Shown: piece after piece, positions 39,073 through 53,400 of the stretch
How the letters are laid out: each line of letters starts with the position of its first letter
Position numbering within the stretch: the first letter of the stretch is position 1
Assembly: GCA_008360975.2 (NCBI GenBank)
Contig: CM039183.1
Span: 49,382,850 to 49,446,849 of the forward strand
Length of the DNA stretch: 64,000 bases
Source: Lichenostomus cassidix
Taxonomy: Eukaryota; Chordata; Aves; Passeriformes; Meliphagidae
Direction: 5' to 3'
Translations under genes and position numbers: made by a program
The notes under the pieces: model-generated
Told to the model about the DNA's origin: nothing
The model's input: only the letters and a program-made list of their open reading frames with translations
Database searches by the model: none

Positions 39073-39805
39073 GTGTGGCGGCAGCACCAAATGTCGCACA
39101 TGATGCTGGTGGGGACGGCAGGCAGGTTCCAGCCTCAGAAGCCCCCGCGCTTTGCCCGCCTAGGACACAATCAGCTCTTCATGGGGATGACGGCTCTAAT
39201 GAGCTATTCCCCACAGAACCAATTTAGCCCACTAGCAACTGTCAACAGCTGCTATTTAATTTTAATTGGACAATGCCCTACTGGCTCTGGCTCCTGCTAT
39301 ATGATAAAGAGAGGAACCCAATCCCTCACTTCTTGTGGGAAAGAGCCCTGGGGAAAAGTGGTTGTATAGCCCCTTCCTGCCTCATAGCTTGTTCTGGCTC
39401 CTGCTGCAGCTGATAAATCTATGTGATGAAAGAAAAAGGATCAGCTGGAGAGAGAAAGGTCCAGGGACGTACGCACCGTGCCATTCCATTAGCATCTTGA
39501 GGACACACAATTTATGTAACAAAATATTCCCATCAAAGTATTTATCATCTGTAAATTTAGCGTTCATTACTTAAGGGAAATCTGAAGCAAACCATTCTGC
39601 CAGTAGTGTTTCAGGAATTCCTTGGTGGATGGAGAAGTATGGGGGCAAGGCTGCAGACAGGGGAATACAAATCAAAGGCTTGGTGGCACACTCGAGAGTT
39701 AAGATTTACAGGAAATGCATATATGGGTGATAGTCATAGTAAAAATTGCAAGTCACTGATTCTTCTCTTACATTAATCAAGGAAAGCTTCATCTTCAAGT
39801 TTTCC

Positions 39806-39820
39806 GGGGGGGGGGGGGGG
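39806..39820. repeat. poly(G) run (15)
   Basis: Fifteen consecutive Gs followed by CAGGGGGAGGAGG. The length is uncertain in most sequencing chemistries. Confidence 0.85.
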
Positions 39821-42800
39821 CAGGGGGAGGAGGCAATGCCAACTAGTGTTAAAAAAAATACAGAACAAAGCCTCCTTTCTTCACACCTCTGTCCAAACAG
39901 GTGTGGATAACTTTGCAACTTGGGATGCTCCCCCTGGTTTTGTGTTACAGACGGTACCACTCAGTGCACATGTGCAATATTTGTAGAAACTGATGAGAAG
40001 AACATGGTGCAAACACGAGAAATTGTGTTTAATCAGGGGTTTAAGTACATAAGAAATCCAAAGAAATAGTTTTGCAATGGGGAAGCTGTCAGGATTGATT
40101 ATCAGAGGATGGAAAGCAGTGGTATTGTCATACTGAACTCTCCTGGTTTTATTTTGGGACATAATTTTTTCATTAATTCTTAGACGTGTTTGTTTGGGGT
40201 AGTCATTTGATAAAAAATGCATTCTGTTCACTGGCATAGTTTCATGGAGAGGAGTGGTTATTTGTATGCTTGGTTTAAGCTACAGGAGTACCACCTATAA
40301 AACACAGTAGGAAGAAAATCAGCAAATAGATCAGTTCAGGTGTCAGCTGAAAAGAACCCACAGCGACACATCTGCCAGGGTAGATGTCATAAGGCTGTGA
40401 GTATGTTTGCTTGATTGGAAATTACTGTTTTATGTTTAGTAATAGGCACTTTCAAAAAGATACATTGGTCAGTCTAAATTTTTTTTTCTGAAAATGCAGA
40501 TCACATCCTGATATTGCAAATATTTTTGCATGTTCTTATCTGTAAGCGGGAAAAAATACTTAGAACAGATTTGAGCACAAGGAGAATAATAGCCAGAAAT
40601 CAAAGTTTTACACAACACTTAAATTCAGTGAAGAGCCTTAGCTACTGTGAGTGAGTGGAATTTCACAGCCAGTGAAGACTTCTGTACCTATTTCACTGGT
40701 TCATATGTTTGCAAACTGTAAAATAAACTACTGTGACACCTTGAATATTTCTGGTGGGAATAATGTGTCATAAAAAATAAGGTGTTTTTAGGACTGCCAG
40801 TTAAACCAAGTTAAGAAATGTCTGAATTTTAAATTCACTGATGTTCTTGAAATATTCAAAGTCTCTGTGCTTATTCCAGAACAATACTTTTTTTGCTCAT
40901 TAATTTGTATGGTCTGTATAAAAAATGGTATAAAAAATGTAAATACTGAGTGACTGCAATGTGAAGATTGGTTAACTGAAACCAGTAAAAGGTGGTCTCA
41001 AAGCTTATTTCTTTCTGTGCTAAAGGAAGGGACATAGGAAAGAAAAAGAAACTTAAATATTTACAGAGTTGGAGAATTAAAGTCTTCATTGTGCTGAAAA
41101 GGAGGCATTTTAATTTCTGCATTCGGAAGAAGTACAGACTTTCTTAGGGACACCCCATCCTGCTTAGGTAGCCATGCGCATTGTCTATTTCCAGCGGTTA
41201 TGAATGGAAAATGTTTCCTTTCCTGGCAGAACTGCGAGGATGCTGCTGAGCCTTTTAAATACTCCTGCAGGCCCAGGGGGACACTGAGTCAAGGCAGGCA
41301 CCACCTAGAAAAATGAGAGACAAGGGAGAAAGGTAGACAAAAGGACAGCAGAGACTTCACTAAATATTTCAAGCCAATATTTATTACATTTTTAATCAAA
41401 GTTCAAGTTCACTGGAAAGTTCATTATGTCTGAACTGTAGCTTTCATCCTTCAGCATTTTAAGCCTGAAGTTAAATTACCAAATTAAAGACCTAATAACT
41501 TTCATGTTCTACTTCAAGAAACAGAAGAAAAGTCTTGTGGCACTTACTCATCAACCACTGCAGGATGAACACTGCTCTTCCCTCGGCTTGCTTCTGCAAT
41601 CATTTTGGGCTCTCAGAAGCAAGTGGCAAGCAGCAGTACAAAAGCCACATGGTCAGCCATGTAATATGAGGCAGCTCTTCCTGAAATTGTACTTGTGTGT
41701 CAAGAGGGTAGTTTAGATGTTGTCAGCTGAGATCCCCAAGCTCATCCATTGTATTTTAGCCCACAGACTGAAGCTATTTGCCTGTGTAGGCTAGGAAAAC
41801 CCAACCAAAATGGATATGCGGAAATAACAACAGTACAACTTGGAGGGATGCAGGAGGACATGTCTCTAATGAGCTCTGGTTTGTAATGGACAAAGCAGGC
41901 CCAGTGTCCTAGACACAAAGCCAGCCTATGTACTTCTGACTTATTTGGCTGTTGAGCTGTAGAAGTTTGGTGTAAGCTTAAAATAGAGACAATTCTGCAA
42001 GAAAACTATGTTTTCTGAAATTTTATTCTTTCTTGGTTAACCAAAGTATGTGGATGCTTTCAGTCTTGTTGAGCCACTGGGCTCTTTTAATCATCATGTA
42101 GTTCATCTCTGTCTTAGTAGAAAACCTTTCTCAAGGAAACCTGCATAATATAGGCAACAGATGGGAGTAGAAATTACTCTTGAGAAAGTTAAGTGGCACC
42201 AGAATTTTGCCCATTTCTGCCCCTCATGACTGCACACTTTTTGTACAGTATATAAATATTATGAAATGATAAAATTAATTACCACAAAAAAAATTACAAC
42301 TTGTTTTCTGGGTTTCTCTACATTTCTACACTACTACATTAGGCTACAACTTACCTTTGCCTGATCATGCAGCAGAACTTCCAACTCTCACTTTTCTTCC
42401 AGCTTACCAGTATCAGGAACTGATATTTTTGTGTTCTGGAATTCATACCCAGCATGGTCCAAAAGATCCTCTTTGTCCAGAAATGGTATCTTGTGGATAT
42501 TCTTTAAAAACTAATAGCAGAACTTCTCTGATGATGACAGGCTTCTCTCCGAAACAAGGTTAATTACAAGATCCTATTTCCCTGAACATTAATAATTTCA
42601 AACTTCTGTCAACCCCAAACTTTTGTCAACCCTCTCCTTGTCTGGCATATTCCTGGATCATTCTTGAAGCTTGGAACTGAGCTGCATTTTCCGTTTCATT
42701 CTGCAGTATTTTTTCTGATTTTCCTCATGTTACTATCACCATTAAACAAAGGCACTTGTGTAAATCCAACACCTTCATCCCTGTTATTCAAAGAGCTGAG

Positions 42801-43915
42801 AAGATGTATTCACACTTTCAAGGTAGATGAGTTCAGTATTTTCTTGAGCACTGTCTCAAAAGTTAGCAGCTTGTTGCACCAGCCCCAGTGATCTTTCCTC
42901 TTTTCTCAGTCCTAATGTTAACCCAAAATTTATTCTTCAAGTCTGTCCAGCTTGTGGTTTAGACCTTGGGTTGTTCTGCTTAGCTGATCCCTGAGCTTTC
43001 TTGAGCTACAGAGCTCTGCCTGTATCTACACAAGTGCAAGAGTCAGCACACTATGTTCGTCCAGTTTATAATCTCTCAAACTTTTCTTCATTTTTCTATC
43101 TGTACAGGGTTGTCTTTGGACATGCTAGTAGTGGTGCAATGGAGCAATCAAAGCTAACTGCAATGGGAATGACACCATGGAGGAAGTGGTAGTTGTGATG
43201 GCCTAAGGATATGATTCAACAACACACCAACAATGTGTAACAGCCCTTTGCCTCTAAAAGTGGAGCTCTCCCACCCCTGCTTCCTTCCTTCCATTCCTGC
43301 TCACAGAGGCACAATCTGAAGCTTGGTCTTCAAGCATCTGAATTCATCAGTGTAGAACCACCCCAGCTCTGCTGCATAGAAAAATGCCACTGACATGCTG
43401 TGAAAAAATTGCAGGAAAATGTACTCTTTGCACTTTGAGATGCAGCAGTATGTTGGATCATTTTCAGGGGAGAAGAACAGTGGAGGGAAATCTAGGCTGT
43501 GAATAGCAACACATGTAAGAGATCATAGAGCCTATGAAAATACACTATAGCATAACAGCCCCCTTAGAACTCAAGTGAACATCAGAGGTTTTTGATGTTC
43601 AATTGAGTCGAGTGCAAAAAATAAAGACTGCCAGTCACCATGGTTGTGTGGGACTCAGAGACAACCTGCCTTTAGGACTCCAATTCTTGGAAAATTGAAA
43701 CAATCCCAACCTGTATCCCCCCAAAGAGAAATCAAGTTGCTGAGAAATTATCTCAATGGATCAATAATAATAATATTCCAGGAGTTGCCATACTAATTTT
43801 CTTCATTTGGTTGAGGCACTTGTGTGTCTCTTAACAAAGTGCATTCTGCACTTCCACTTCCTCCATGGCAGGAAGAACTTCTGATACATCTGAGTTTTTT
43901 TAATTGACAATGTGG

Positions 43916-44070
43916 AAACACTTTCCACTAGACTAGGGTTCTCAATGCCCCATCCAGCCTGACCTTCACCACTTCCAGGGATGGCATGTCCATGGCCTCT
44001 CTGGGCAACCTGTTCCAGTGCTCCAGCACCCTTACCGTGTAAAAATACTTCCTTATGTCTAACCTAAGTC
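43916..44070 (-). mobile_element. CR1 LINE 3' fragment (antisense)
   Basis: The plus strand carries the reverse complement of the CR1 3' region: CTTTCCACTAGACTAGGGTT, GCCCCATCCAGCCTGACCTT, then ACTTCCAGGGATGGCATGTC, then GGGCAACCTGTTCCAGTGCT and a CTTCCTTATGTCTAACCTAA stretch. Both ends are truncated; no terminal 8-bp repeats are seen. Confidence 0.85.
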
Positions 44071-47000
44071 ACATATACCTTATTCATTATTACTGAGTTA
44101 CATAGCTACAGGTATGCAAACAGCAAGTGATTGTGCAACAAGAATATGGATGCCATTATTTGTGTGAGAAAACCTTCATCTGGAAAAACAAAGGCTGCAG
44201 GAATTTTCAGCTGAAAATCAGAATAAACACATGGAGATTTCATAAATGCTGGCCAAAATCTTTTGCCACTGTCCTTGGCCTTAGTGACAACAGCTCATGT
44301 TAAAAGCTTGTGTACATTCTGTATATAATTATTATTTATCTAGGACACTGATCACATTTATGTCTTCTCTAATTGTGTTATATGTGGTCTCCTTCGAAGC
44401 AATTATACAGTTTACATTTCGATTCACTAACTAAATATTGTAACAAAAAATCTAAAACAGTTTGAAAAAACATTCCATCAAACAAGACAAAATTGTATTC
44501 TTTTAACAAAGCTGATTATCTTCTCAAATGAATGCCTCAGGACTCAGGGTAAACAATACACCCAATGGACAAAAGCCTCTTAATTGCATCCCAAACATGC
44601 AGACTGTGCTGGTCACTAAAGCAGAACTGAATTGCTCCTTAGGTATTAGCTTCCCACCCTGAGTCACTACAGCTACAGCGAAGTACTTCTTCAAACTATA
44701 TAAATAACATTTTTTAAAAAGATGCTGCCCTGTTTCATTTCAGTTATGAACACAGACGGATGGTGTGCCAGTCAGTCGCAAATGAGTTTTGATATATTGC
44801 AGCAGCTCCTGCCTCATAAATTAAACGCAGAGTTTGGTCACTGACAAAACCAGGGGCATGATAAACCGTCTATTGACCAGCACAGATTTCCCCATTCTCT
44901 TCCTTGTGAGTGAACACTGTTTGTCACTGGGATCTCCACCATGGATGAAACAGTCACTGGTGAAATTACAGTGGGTGTGTGTGCAGCAATCTTTGACTCC
45001 ACCACTGTCTAAACTCACCTCTCCATTTTCAGGTTAGAAAAAACGACAAAATATTTCCTAAATATATTTAGCATACTATCCATGTTCTGGATATCTACAG
45101 GATGCCAGAAAAAATACTTTTTGTTTTAAGCTGACATCAAAAAATATTCATTTGGGAAGAATTTTCCACTGTGGTAGATCATTAAATGTCTCTGGCTGCC
45201 TTGTTTATTTTCCTTTGCATAATTTAATCTACCTGGTGACTGCTTGTGATGAGATTTAATGGGTTTATGCTGCAAAGCTCAGTGGTTTTGTTTATATACA
45301 AAGTCATTCTCAAAGACTGGCATATTGCCAATAAAGTAGAATAAAATATTTTCAAATTCCAAAATAATAATTTGAAAGACTGATGGTATTATGGCTATCT
45401 AGAAATTCCACTATATTTATTTATTTATTTATTAGAAATAAAATTTGTGAATTACTGTTGTTGCAGAATCATTACTATTAAAATATCTAACTTATGCAAA
45501 CAAAAGCCTTACATTAAATTTAAAATAAATTGCGAGTAATAGAGAAGGTTAAGGAAATTAGGATTTTCAGCACATATTGCTCTTTGAATATTCCCAGAAG
45601 TTTGTGAGTACCAAATATGTGATTATGCAATCACTGTAATAAACGCAGCTGTGTTTATTTCACTGCATGGACCCAACAAACTGTACAAGCTAAGCATCAG
45701 TGTCTCCTTCATAAATCAGTAAAAAAATTTAGCACAGTGTGCAAAATATACTCCGACTTTCTTTCTGTTCCAAGTGTTTTCAGATTTGGCCGAGTACACA
45801 TTCCTTAGAGAACTATGAACATGCCCAGTTTTAAGCATTTCTAGCAAAATAATTTTTTAGTTAGTTTAAGAAAAAAACAGATGAACACTTTGCTTAATAG
45901 CATAGGATGAAACTTTTAAATACAGAGAAATATAGCTAAAAAAAGATTCTCTTTAGTTTTTCTTAGAAATGTGGTGAAAGAAAGTGTAAAGAATTTCAGC
46001 CTATTTCAGGAATACTTCTTTAGAAGAAAAAAAAGTTGACTGTGTTTGAGCTTCCTTCCAGGACTCGCCCTTGTGTTCTCTTTCCAAAAGTTTGCAAATT
46101 TAATCCCTGGTTGTGCATACACAGAAAAAAGAAATAAAACCCAAACAAAACAAAAAACCCCAGTGTTACAATGATGTCAGTTTCTCTCTTCACTGTGTCA
46201 ATTTTTCTGTGATTTGCATTTAATGACAGCTACAACTGCAGTTTTGAATACTAACAAAATCATTGTGATCCACAATGAAAACATTGAAGGCATATAGTCA
46301 GTTATTTTCCACTGAAGTCTATAACTCCTTACCATGCTTTCCATATAGTTGGGGTTTTCATTTATATACCTTTAAAGGAAGGTCTAATTTAAACCCATTA
46401 TTCTATTACTATTAATTTAAGGAAACCTTAAAATAGAATTCTTGTGACTAATATCTACTGTACCATACTATAATAAAATATTCGTGTATATACAATTGCC
46501 TTCAGTGAAACAGTGATGCTCACATGCCCATTGTATTCCACCACTGATTTATTTTAAAAGCTCATATTTAAGCCTTAAACCATTTTCTCCAAAGGCCCTC
46601 TTTATTCTACAGCAATACAGTGCCCATCATCACAGGTCTCTTGTTTGGAGCTGAGAACTGTATTCCTCTTTAGTATTTCCAATGCAAAGGAAAATGCTTC
46701 AAATGTTTAATTTTTCTAATTAGAGTCAGTGGAGTAAAATCATATTAAAAAGGAAACTTTAGAATACTGTTTAGTGTCTGCATTGCTTGGAAACAGTTTT
46801 CTGTACAGATATTTCTGTGTACACTTATTCTCTTTAGGGAATGAATTTGTGTTTGTTTTTAATTCTGCATTTGTATATGTCTAGCAAAATGGAGTCTGAA
46901 ATTACAAACATGCTTTCCAATGTCTGTTTGAGAGAACAGACATTTAGTCAGTGGAACTTCTCAACAATATGTCTTCTAGCCTGGAAAAAAATAGTCACTC

Positions 47001-49258
47001 GATGCTCTTAAAACATCGAAGCAGTTGTATTTGTACTAAGCCACCAAGCTATAGAGGGGGAAGGGAATTCAATTTTCCAAACACAGAGAAATGACTTGAG
47101 GCCAACTACAAATCTGACCAGGAAAAATTGCAGACTGCAAATAACTCACAGTCCTACTTTGATACTAAGATAACAATCTGAGTTATATTTCTAGAACATA
47201 AGTTTATTTCTATAAGTGTAACTATGAGAGCTATATTTCATGCTCTTAGCACATTCAATAAAGAAAGCCTAGCTCCTTGCCTTCACAGTTCTTGCAGGCA
47301 TAATCTTCACAGATCTCACTTAAAAAAATTGCTGGATTTTCTTGAGTTGAATTGAAGTTTCCAAATGGGGCCTATCATTTTGCATATGGAGTTTAGCATT
47401 AGGGGGAAAAAAAGTATATTTGGCATAGTTTCATATTGTGTGGCTTAAAAAGAAAATTGTAAGTTTTCTTTTAAGTTTTCTTTTAAGCCAAATGATCCAT
47501 CAAAAAAAATCACCTACAAATTCTTTCCCGTAAGCTATAAACTTGTTGTTGCCCCCGATGCCAGAAGAAACATTGACATGGTGGATCATGTACATAGAAG
47601 TTATCTAACTGTTTCCTTTTTCCTCTTTTGTCTTGTATCCTTGTATCCTTGTCCTGTTTCATGGTTTGTGTGATAGGAATTGTGTCTATTTGCTCCCTGA
47701 GATTGTACAGAGTTTCACAGCTTTGGGATTCTTGCCCATGACATTCAGAGGTGTGTATAGGTGATTATGTCCACAAGCCCATGTTTGTGCACAGTAGAGG
47801 TGAGGCTGGAATTCCTCTGAAAAGTTAAGCTTTATTTACTCAACCTTCCCTGGCATGCCTGGGTTACTCTGTACAAGAAATTCTGTTCAGTGGCATCTCC
47901 TAGAGATAATATGAATAGTAGTTTCTCCTACTGAAGTGTAAACACTGGCAAAGAAAATAAACCCATTTTTGTAGGCACTTAGCCAAGCTGTAAAAAAAAC
48001 TGAGCAAGTATTTTATTTCAATTGTGACCTTAAAACTGTTGTTTTTTCTTTCCCTGCAAGGTCCTACTCCATTACGGTCCTCTTGTGATAAATTACTGAA
48101 CAGTTTGAAAAACAGGCTACAGAAAACAAAGGATGCACTTTGGTTCTTTGTGGTATGAGCTGCATGCTCTGTCTTGTTGTACTAAATTAATCATAAACAT
48201 TATTCAATATTTAAAAGGGGGAAAGAGCAGGTGCCTGCTGAGAACAGGTGTTACCAATTTTAGCTTAAATAAAATCCAGCAACCCTGTCAATGTTTTACT
48301 TCTATAATATACATCAGAAACCATACTCTGCACTAACACATCCCCAGCTGTAGAGAAGAACATTTTGTCACATGTTTTCTGATCTGCTCTTGTTTCTAGA
48401 ACTTACTGCCCATTTTGGTTGACAAGCATTCAGTTTTTTCTGACTTTCATGGAATTCTGTAAAAACTATGATGCTAATCTTAAAATGATTGTAAACATTA
48501 TTACATTTATAGTGAGTAGCCCAGTGAGTACCTGCAAAAATAGTTCAGCAGGCTGCCCAAGGGCAAAGAATTTGCTGAAGATTTATTTTGATTTATTTTA
48601 AAAGCTCATATGAAGTTCATAATTGTCAACTATTGAACATGCTTGCAGGAGTGGTGCCATATTATCCCAGACTTTTCTCATGTCTATCAATGGGTTGAGT
48701 CCCATGAAAAACGTTATTTATGAAAAAAATAGTGAAAGTTTGTTAGATGGAATTATTTGATTATAAAGTATTTTAACATTTAAACAAGCATTGTCCAAGC
48801 AAGACAGTGGTGCAAGACGGAAATCAGCTATCATCCTTATCCTTCAGAAAACCCTTCTCTTTTTACAACATGCCAGCATCTAAAACCAAGGAAACCATTT
48901 TGAAACAATTCTAAAGGAGAACACATTATACACTAGGAAACTACCACTGCATTTATGGATAATCTTAGTTTTACATCCCTGACAGTTTGAAAAATTGTAT
49001 TCAGTTTGGGACTGCACCTGGAATACTGTTTGTGCTGGCAGACCCAATGGTAGTCTTCTTCCTTTTCCAGCTGGAGTATCGGGATTGCAAAAACAGCTAA
49101 AGTACAGCACTAAAGTGCTTTTTCATTAGGGGATCTTAATGCATATGACAAATACTTACACTAAATATTTAGAGGAAGGCAAATGTAACTGTACAATAGC
49201 TTCTATATCTACTGAACACATATAAACTATTCACATGTTTTTAAATAACTAAAATTTT
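44071..49258. other. intergenic AT-rich DNA
   Basis: AT-rich sequence with a (TTTA)n run at 45415-45433 and a short tandem AAGTTTTCTTTT duplication near 47460-47485. No gene, RNA or recognised transposon. Confidence 0.55.
45415..45433. repeat. (TTTA)n microsatellite
   Basis: Four to five TTTA units. Confidence 0.85.
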
Positions 49259-49430
49259 ATGAGGAAAAACCACTTCACTAGGACAGTAATGCACTACTGG
49301 AAAAAGTTGTCTGCAAGGGTTGTAGAGTCTCCATCCTTGAAGGTTTCAAGGCCTGGCCAGACAAAGACACAGCTGATCTGATGTGGCAGTAGCCCTGCTC
49401 TGAGGAGGAGGCTGTGCTAGAGGATATTTG
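49259..49430 (+). mobile_element. CR1 LINE 3' fragment
   Basis: Degenerate sense CR1 3' text: ATGAGGAAAAACCACTTCAC, then AGGGTTGTAGAGTCTCCATC, CTTGAAGGTTTCAAGGCCTG, and a TAGCCCTGCTCTGAGGAGG region. The final repeats are lost. Confidence 0.75.
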
Positions 49431-52400
49431 TGCAGATTTCATCCTGGAAGTTTTTCAAGAGAAACTGGTTAAAGCCCCAGGAACCTGGTCTATGCATACA
49501 GTTGACCTACTTTGACTTGGACCTTATGTCTCTTACAAACTGAATTAGCCCATGATGCTATGACCTCAAGAAGTGCTTTCCAGTCACTATTACTTCCATG
49601 ATACTGTGAATGTAAAACCCAGACTAACCACTGGATGTATTAATAACATTCTTTAAAAATTATTTTCTAGGGGTCCATCCAGGAGCTGAAGAGAGAGCTG
49701 GGGACCCTTAGCTTAGGCAGGAATTGAAGGCCCCATGCTAAGCTGAAGTGGGGCTCCTGGGCAGTGGGCTGGGGGACAGGTGGGGCTGTCCACGGACATT
49801 CAGGCCCTAGAGGCCAATTCTTGGGGTGGCTACTGCTTTCCAAAGAATTCAGCAAGTCCCTTTTCTTCTCCCTCCTTCCTCCCCTTGTTACTATGTCCTG
49901 GATGCCTGAATCACCATACTGCTGGCCCAAGGAGGTGGTTTATTCTTCACTCGCATTCAGGTAAAAGATTTGTTTAGTTTTTAAGCAGATAACCTGCTTA
50001 TTTAATTTTTTAATTTAATTAATTAAATATGTATTTAATGTCTTGGCAGCTTATCAAGTATTGATTTTTTGCAATGAGAACTCTTTATAAGCACATAATA
50101 CTGGTGGAGGTTTAAACTGCTTTCACTTGTGTAACAGCACTGATTTCAATGGACTATTCATGCTAGAGATGTGGAAACAGATCAGTAATAATACAGAAGT
50201 CTAAATATTTATATATTATCATATTCCTTCACTTAGCACAATGGTAGCTGGGGGAAAGAGAGATACAATGCTTACATGTTGACACATTTTCAGTCACATT
50301 TCTTGGGGACATATCCATCACCAATCTCTAAAGAAGGATACACGGGCATAACCCATGCAATTCTACATCCATACTAATCTAATGTTAATTAATTATATGT
50401 ATCATCTCAACTTTGCTGCATTGTTCTGCATGTTTATCTGGCTGATAGATACATACACACCTTGTTATGCTGCTCCTCACAAACCAGCCATAAGTACTTT
50501 CCTTCCTATGAATAGATATGTCCCCAGACTATGCTCTTTTTTGGAAGGTGATGCTACAGCAATGTCAGGCTTCCATGACTACAAGGTGCCAACCTGTGAA
50601 ATACATCTAAAATTAATTATAGAAGCTCAAGAACCCAGTGCTTTCATCACTGTCTTGGAAGCCTTTAGAACCGACTTGCCATCTCATGTTAACGGAATAG
50701 GGTTTTCAGAAAGAAGAATCTGATTTTATTTGCATGCATATCTCAATACAAAGTACAGACTTAACTTCTTTGAAGTTCTTCTTCAAAGCATCTTCAAAGG
50801 TGGGCCTCTAGTTTGTAAGGAGATATACATGTAAATAAAATCAGATTCAATTAACTTTTTAATTTGCTGCTTAAACAATAACATTGTTGCTATTAAAACA
50901 CTCTTACCCTTGGAGCATTTCAGTCAACAAGTATATACAAATACTATCACTGTAATGCATGGTGGAGTTGTCAGAAAAAAGTCTTTTAAAGGAAGAGAAA
51001 AGTCTTTTCTGGACTGTGAATCATTACCACAATACAAAATTATGCAAAAGCTTAGACAGAGATAATCCAAAACATGCCTTTTTCCTCCCTCAAATTTTAT
51101 TTGATTCCAGGTAACAGTGTTATCTGCAGTAGGATTTTTAGTATCAAATCAAGACCATGTTACCTTTGATTCTTTGCTCTTAACTTACTATTATCTTTTA
51201 AAAGAAATTAATTATTCACTATAAAATTACTTTCTTTAAGGAAACATAAAGTCTGATGCTTTCTCAATTATCTGCCCTTGTAGGCTCTGTTATATCAGAT
51301 ATAGAAATAACAGAGGCATCTTAATAATAATTCTAATGTGATGTAGTGTGCAGTGATAAGAAATTCACTTGGAGCAAAATACTAGCTGCATGCTAAAATT
51401 TATTTTATGGCTTATGTGTAGTACTTGATCCCTCCTAGTGAGACACTAAACTGAAGCAGGGTTGACTGTGGAGTCCAACTGCTTCCTGAATATGAAAGTA
51501 ATTTTATTTTAAAATTGCTTAGTGATGGAAACATTTCCCCTTTATTTAAAAACAGAACATCAGTCATTCTATTTCAACTGCTTTGATAGAAACAAAGGAC
51601 ACTCAGTCACCTTCCATCCAAACTGTCAAACAGAACACCTGTAATCACACAGGGAAAAATAAACCACACCTCTATATACCAACTGCAAGGCAGGTACATT
51701 TACTTACTCATATAGCATGTGAGAAATGAGCTGAATGAACACAAATGTTTCCAAAGTCACCCTGCAGAAACAATATTTATTTCATACAAATCTCCCAAAT
51801 ACCTGTACGAATCTACCTGTAAGTCTCGATTTGTCCACCTTTTGTAGCCTCCTATATATTTATGGATACACATATATGTATGTGTGCAAATGAGGATTCT
51901 TCTTGGGCAGCCCTGTGACTGAGAATTTGTGTCTGGCTCACTGCCTGTGTGCCTTTTGCTAGCTGGTTTCCCTGTAATACGTGTAAAACCAGGTATCAGA
52001 AGCCCTTTGTATTACAGAATCAACTGTTTCAGCTTCTATACCTGTCCCTTAAGTCTTGTACTACCATCTTTTTGTTTAATGCATCTCCAGTGTTACAGAG
52101 ATTAATTTCTTTCTTCTCAGTTGCTTACATGCAAACACTGTTAGGATGTTTATTCCCACAAGTCAATGTATCACTGGTTTATCACAGACCTCTTGCAACA
52201 CTGGCCATAATGTATCAGAATTGAACCAGCTCCTCAGACCCAAACTGTGACCTGCTGCAAGAAATTACTTTCACTGCAGGATGATCTTCAGTGGACATTT
52301 GGTCCCTGTCCTTCACCTGAGAATCACTTCAAATACAATCTCCCTTTGACAGCCCCGCTTTTTGGACTCAAAGTGGCCACTGAGTCTCACAGCTCTAACA

Positions 52401-53140
52401 TGCTGTGTGCAAGTCTTGATGAGGCACTGCTACTTAATAGCCCCTCAGGTCTAATTCAAGATCCATAAGAAGGATCAGAGTATGACTGGAGAATCATTCT
52501 CTTGGTATCATGGAAAGTTTAGACAGAGGTAGGGATGCATTCTAGGTAGTGCACACCCGTTAAGCCATGAAACCTTCATACTGAGACACACACTTGCAAA
52601 CACCAGTAGAATTTTTGGTCAATGTTTCCACTGTGGGTGATGTGGATTATACCACCCTTCACAGCTGGTGTGTGAATAATGTCTTGAGAGTCTTCATCAG
52701 AAAACATTCAGTTACGAACAACACGCTTCTCAAGTACAAAATTAGATCTTGTAGGTGGAAGAAATTCAAGCTGACAAGTTGTAGGCATAATTGAGAATGA
52801 GTTCATTTCTCCAGGCAAAAAACTCCTGTCACACGAGGGGAAAACAGTTCAGGCTACCAGCCATAGATAGGAAAGATGTGCTGACCATTCAAGTCCACAA
52901 AGCCGTCAATGACAGGGGGCACTGAGGTGAGAAGTGATGACCACAAATGCAATACCGACGGCACCAGGAAATAGACTTGGTGGGGCTGAACTCGTTAATT
53001 ACTCAGGTTAGGTAGGCACACCCTGCTAATTATACTGCCTGCCTTGAAAATTCCTGCAAGCCAACGACTCAGGACTGAAATCCAGGTCGGAAATGACACA
53101 GAGAGCTGCATCCAGCTCAACGTGGCAGCAGTGTTCCTCC
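49431..53140. other. intergenic DNA
   Basis: AT-rich, without a recognisable gene. The notable structure is the long foldback at 50716-50848. An open frame of 122 codons at 50355-50723 on the plus strand matches nothing known to me. Confidence 0.55.
50716..50848. repeat. foldback with 29-bp near-perfect inverted arms
   Basis: The arms at 50716-50744 and 50820-50848 are reverse complements at 27 of 29 positions; the core AAATAAAATCAGATTC is exact. The 75-bp spacer holds its own short hairpin (CTTTGAAG...CTTCAAAG, about 50769-50788). No clear target-site duplication flanks the arms, so a MITE is possible but unproven. Confidence 0.8.
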
Positions 53141-53149
53141 TTTGACTGG

Positions 53150-53400
53150 GATCGATAGCCGTCCCGGGCACATCTGCCGCGGGGATGAGAGTGGCTCCTC
53201 CTGGTTCATGAGACGCGTTCCTGACGCGCGGCGCCTCCGCCGGGAGCGCTCGGGGGCCGGGAGCGGAGCGGCGGTCGGGAGTGCGGAGCGCGGGCAGGGG
53301 CTGCCCCCTGCGGGCGGGGACAGGCACTGCCGGGGGTCCGTGCCGCCCGAGTCACTGCGGGGGGCACCGGCACGGCCCCGAGTGCCCTCCTTCTCCTGAA
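53150..53400. promoter_or_regulatory. small GC-rich, CpG-dense block upstream of CCDC28A
   Basis: About 250 bp of CpG-dense sequence (GACGCGCGGCGCC, GGAGCGGAGCGGCGG, GCGGAGCGCGGGC) in AT-rich intergenic DNA, 1.2 kb upstream of the CCDC28A promoter. It is followed directly by a segment that recurs beside CCDC28A coding exon 1. It could be a second promoter, an orphan island or a duplicated remnant. No exon is assigned. Confidence 0.4.

Larger units (their letters stand above)
38700..43914. other. intergenic DNA upstream of NHSL1
   Basis: The first few hundred bases are island shore, then AT-rich sequence. It contains a perfect 11-bp hairpin at 39043-39072 and a G15 run at 39806-39820. No gene is recognisable; open frames are short and scattered. 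Confidence 0.55.

Noticed and set aside
50355..50723. 122-codon open frame, plus strand
   Set aside because: No resemblance to known proteins, no exon context, and it runs into the foldback arm.
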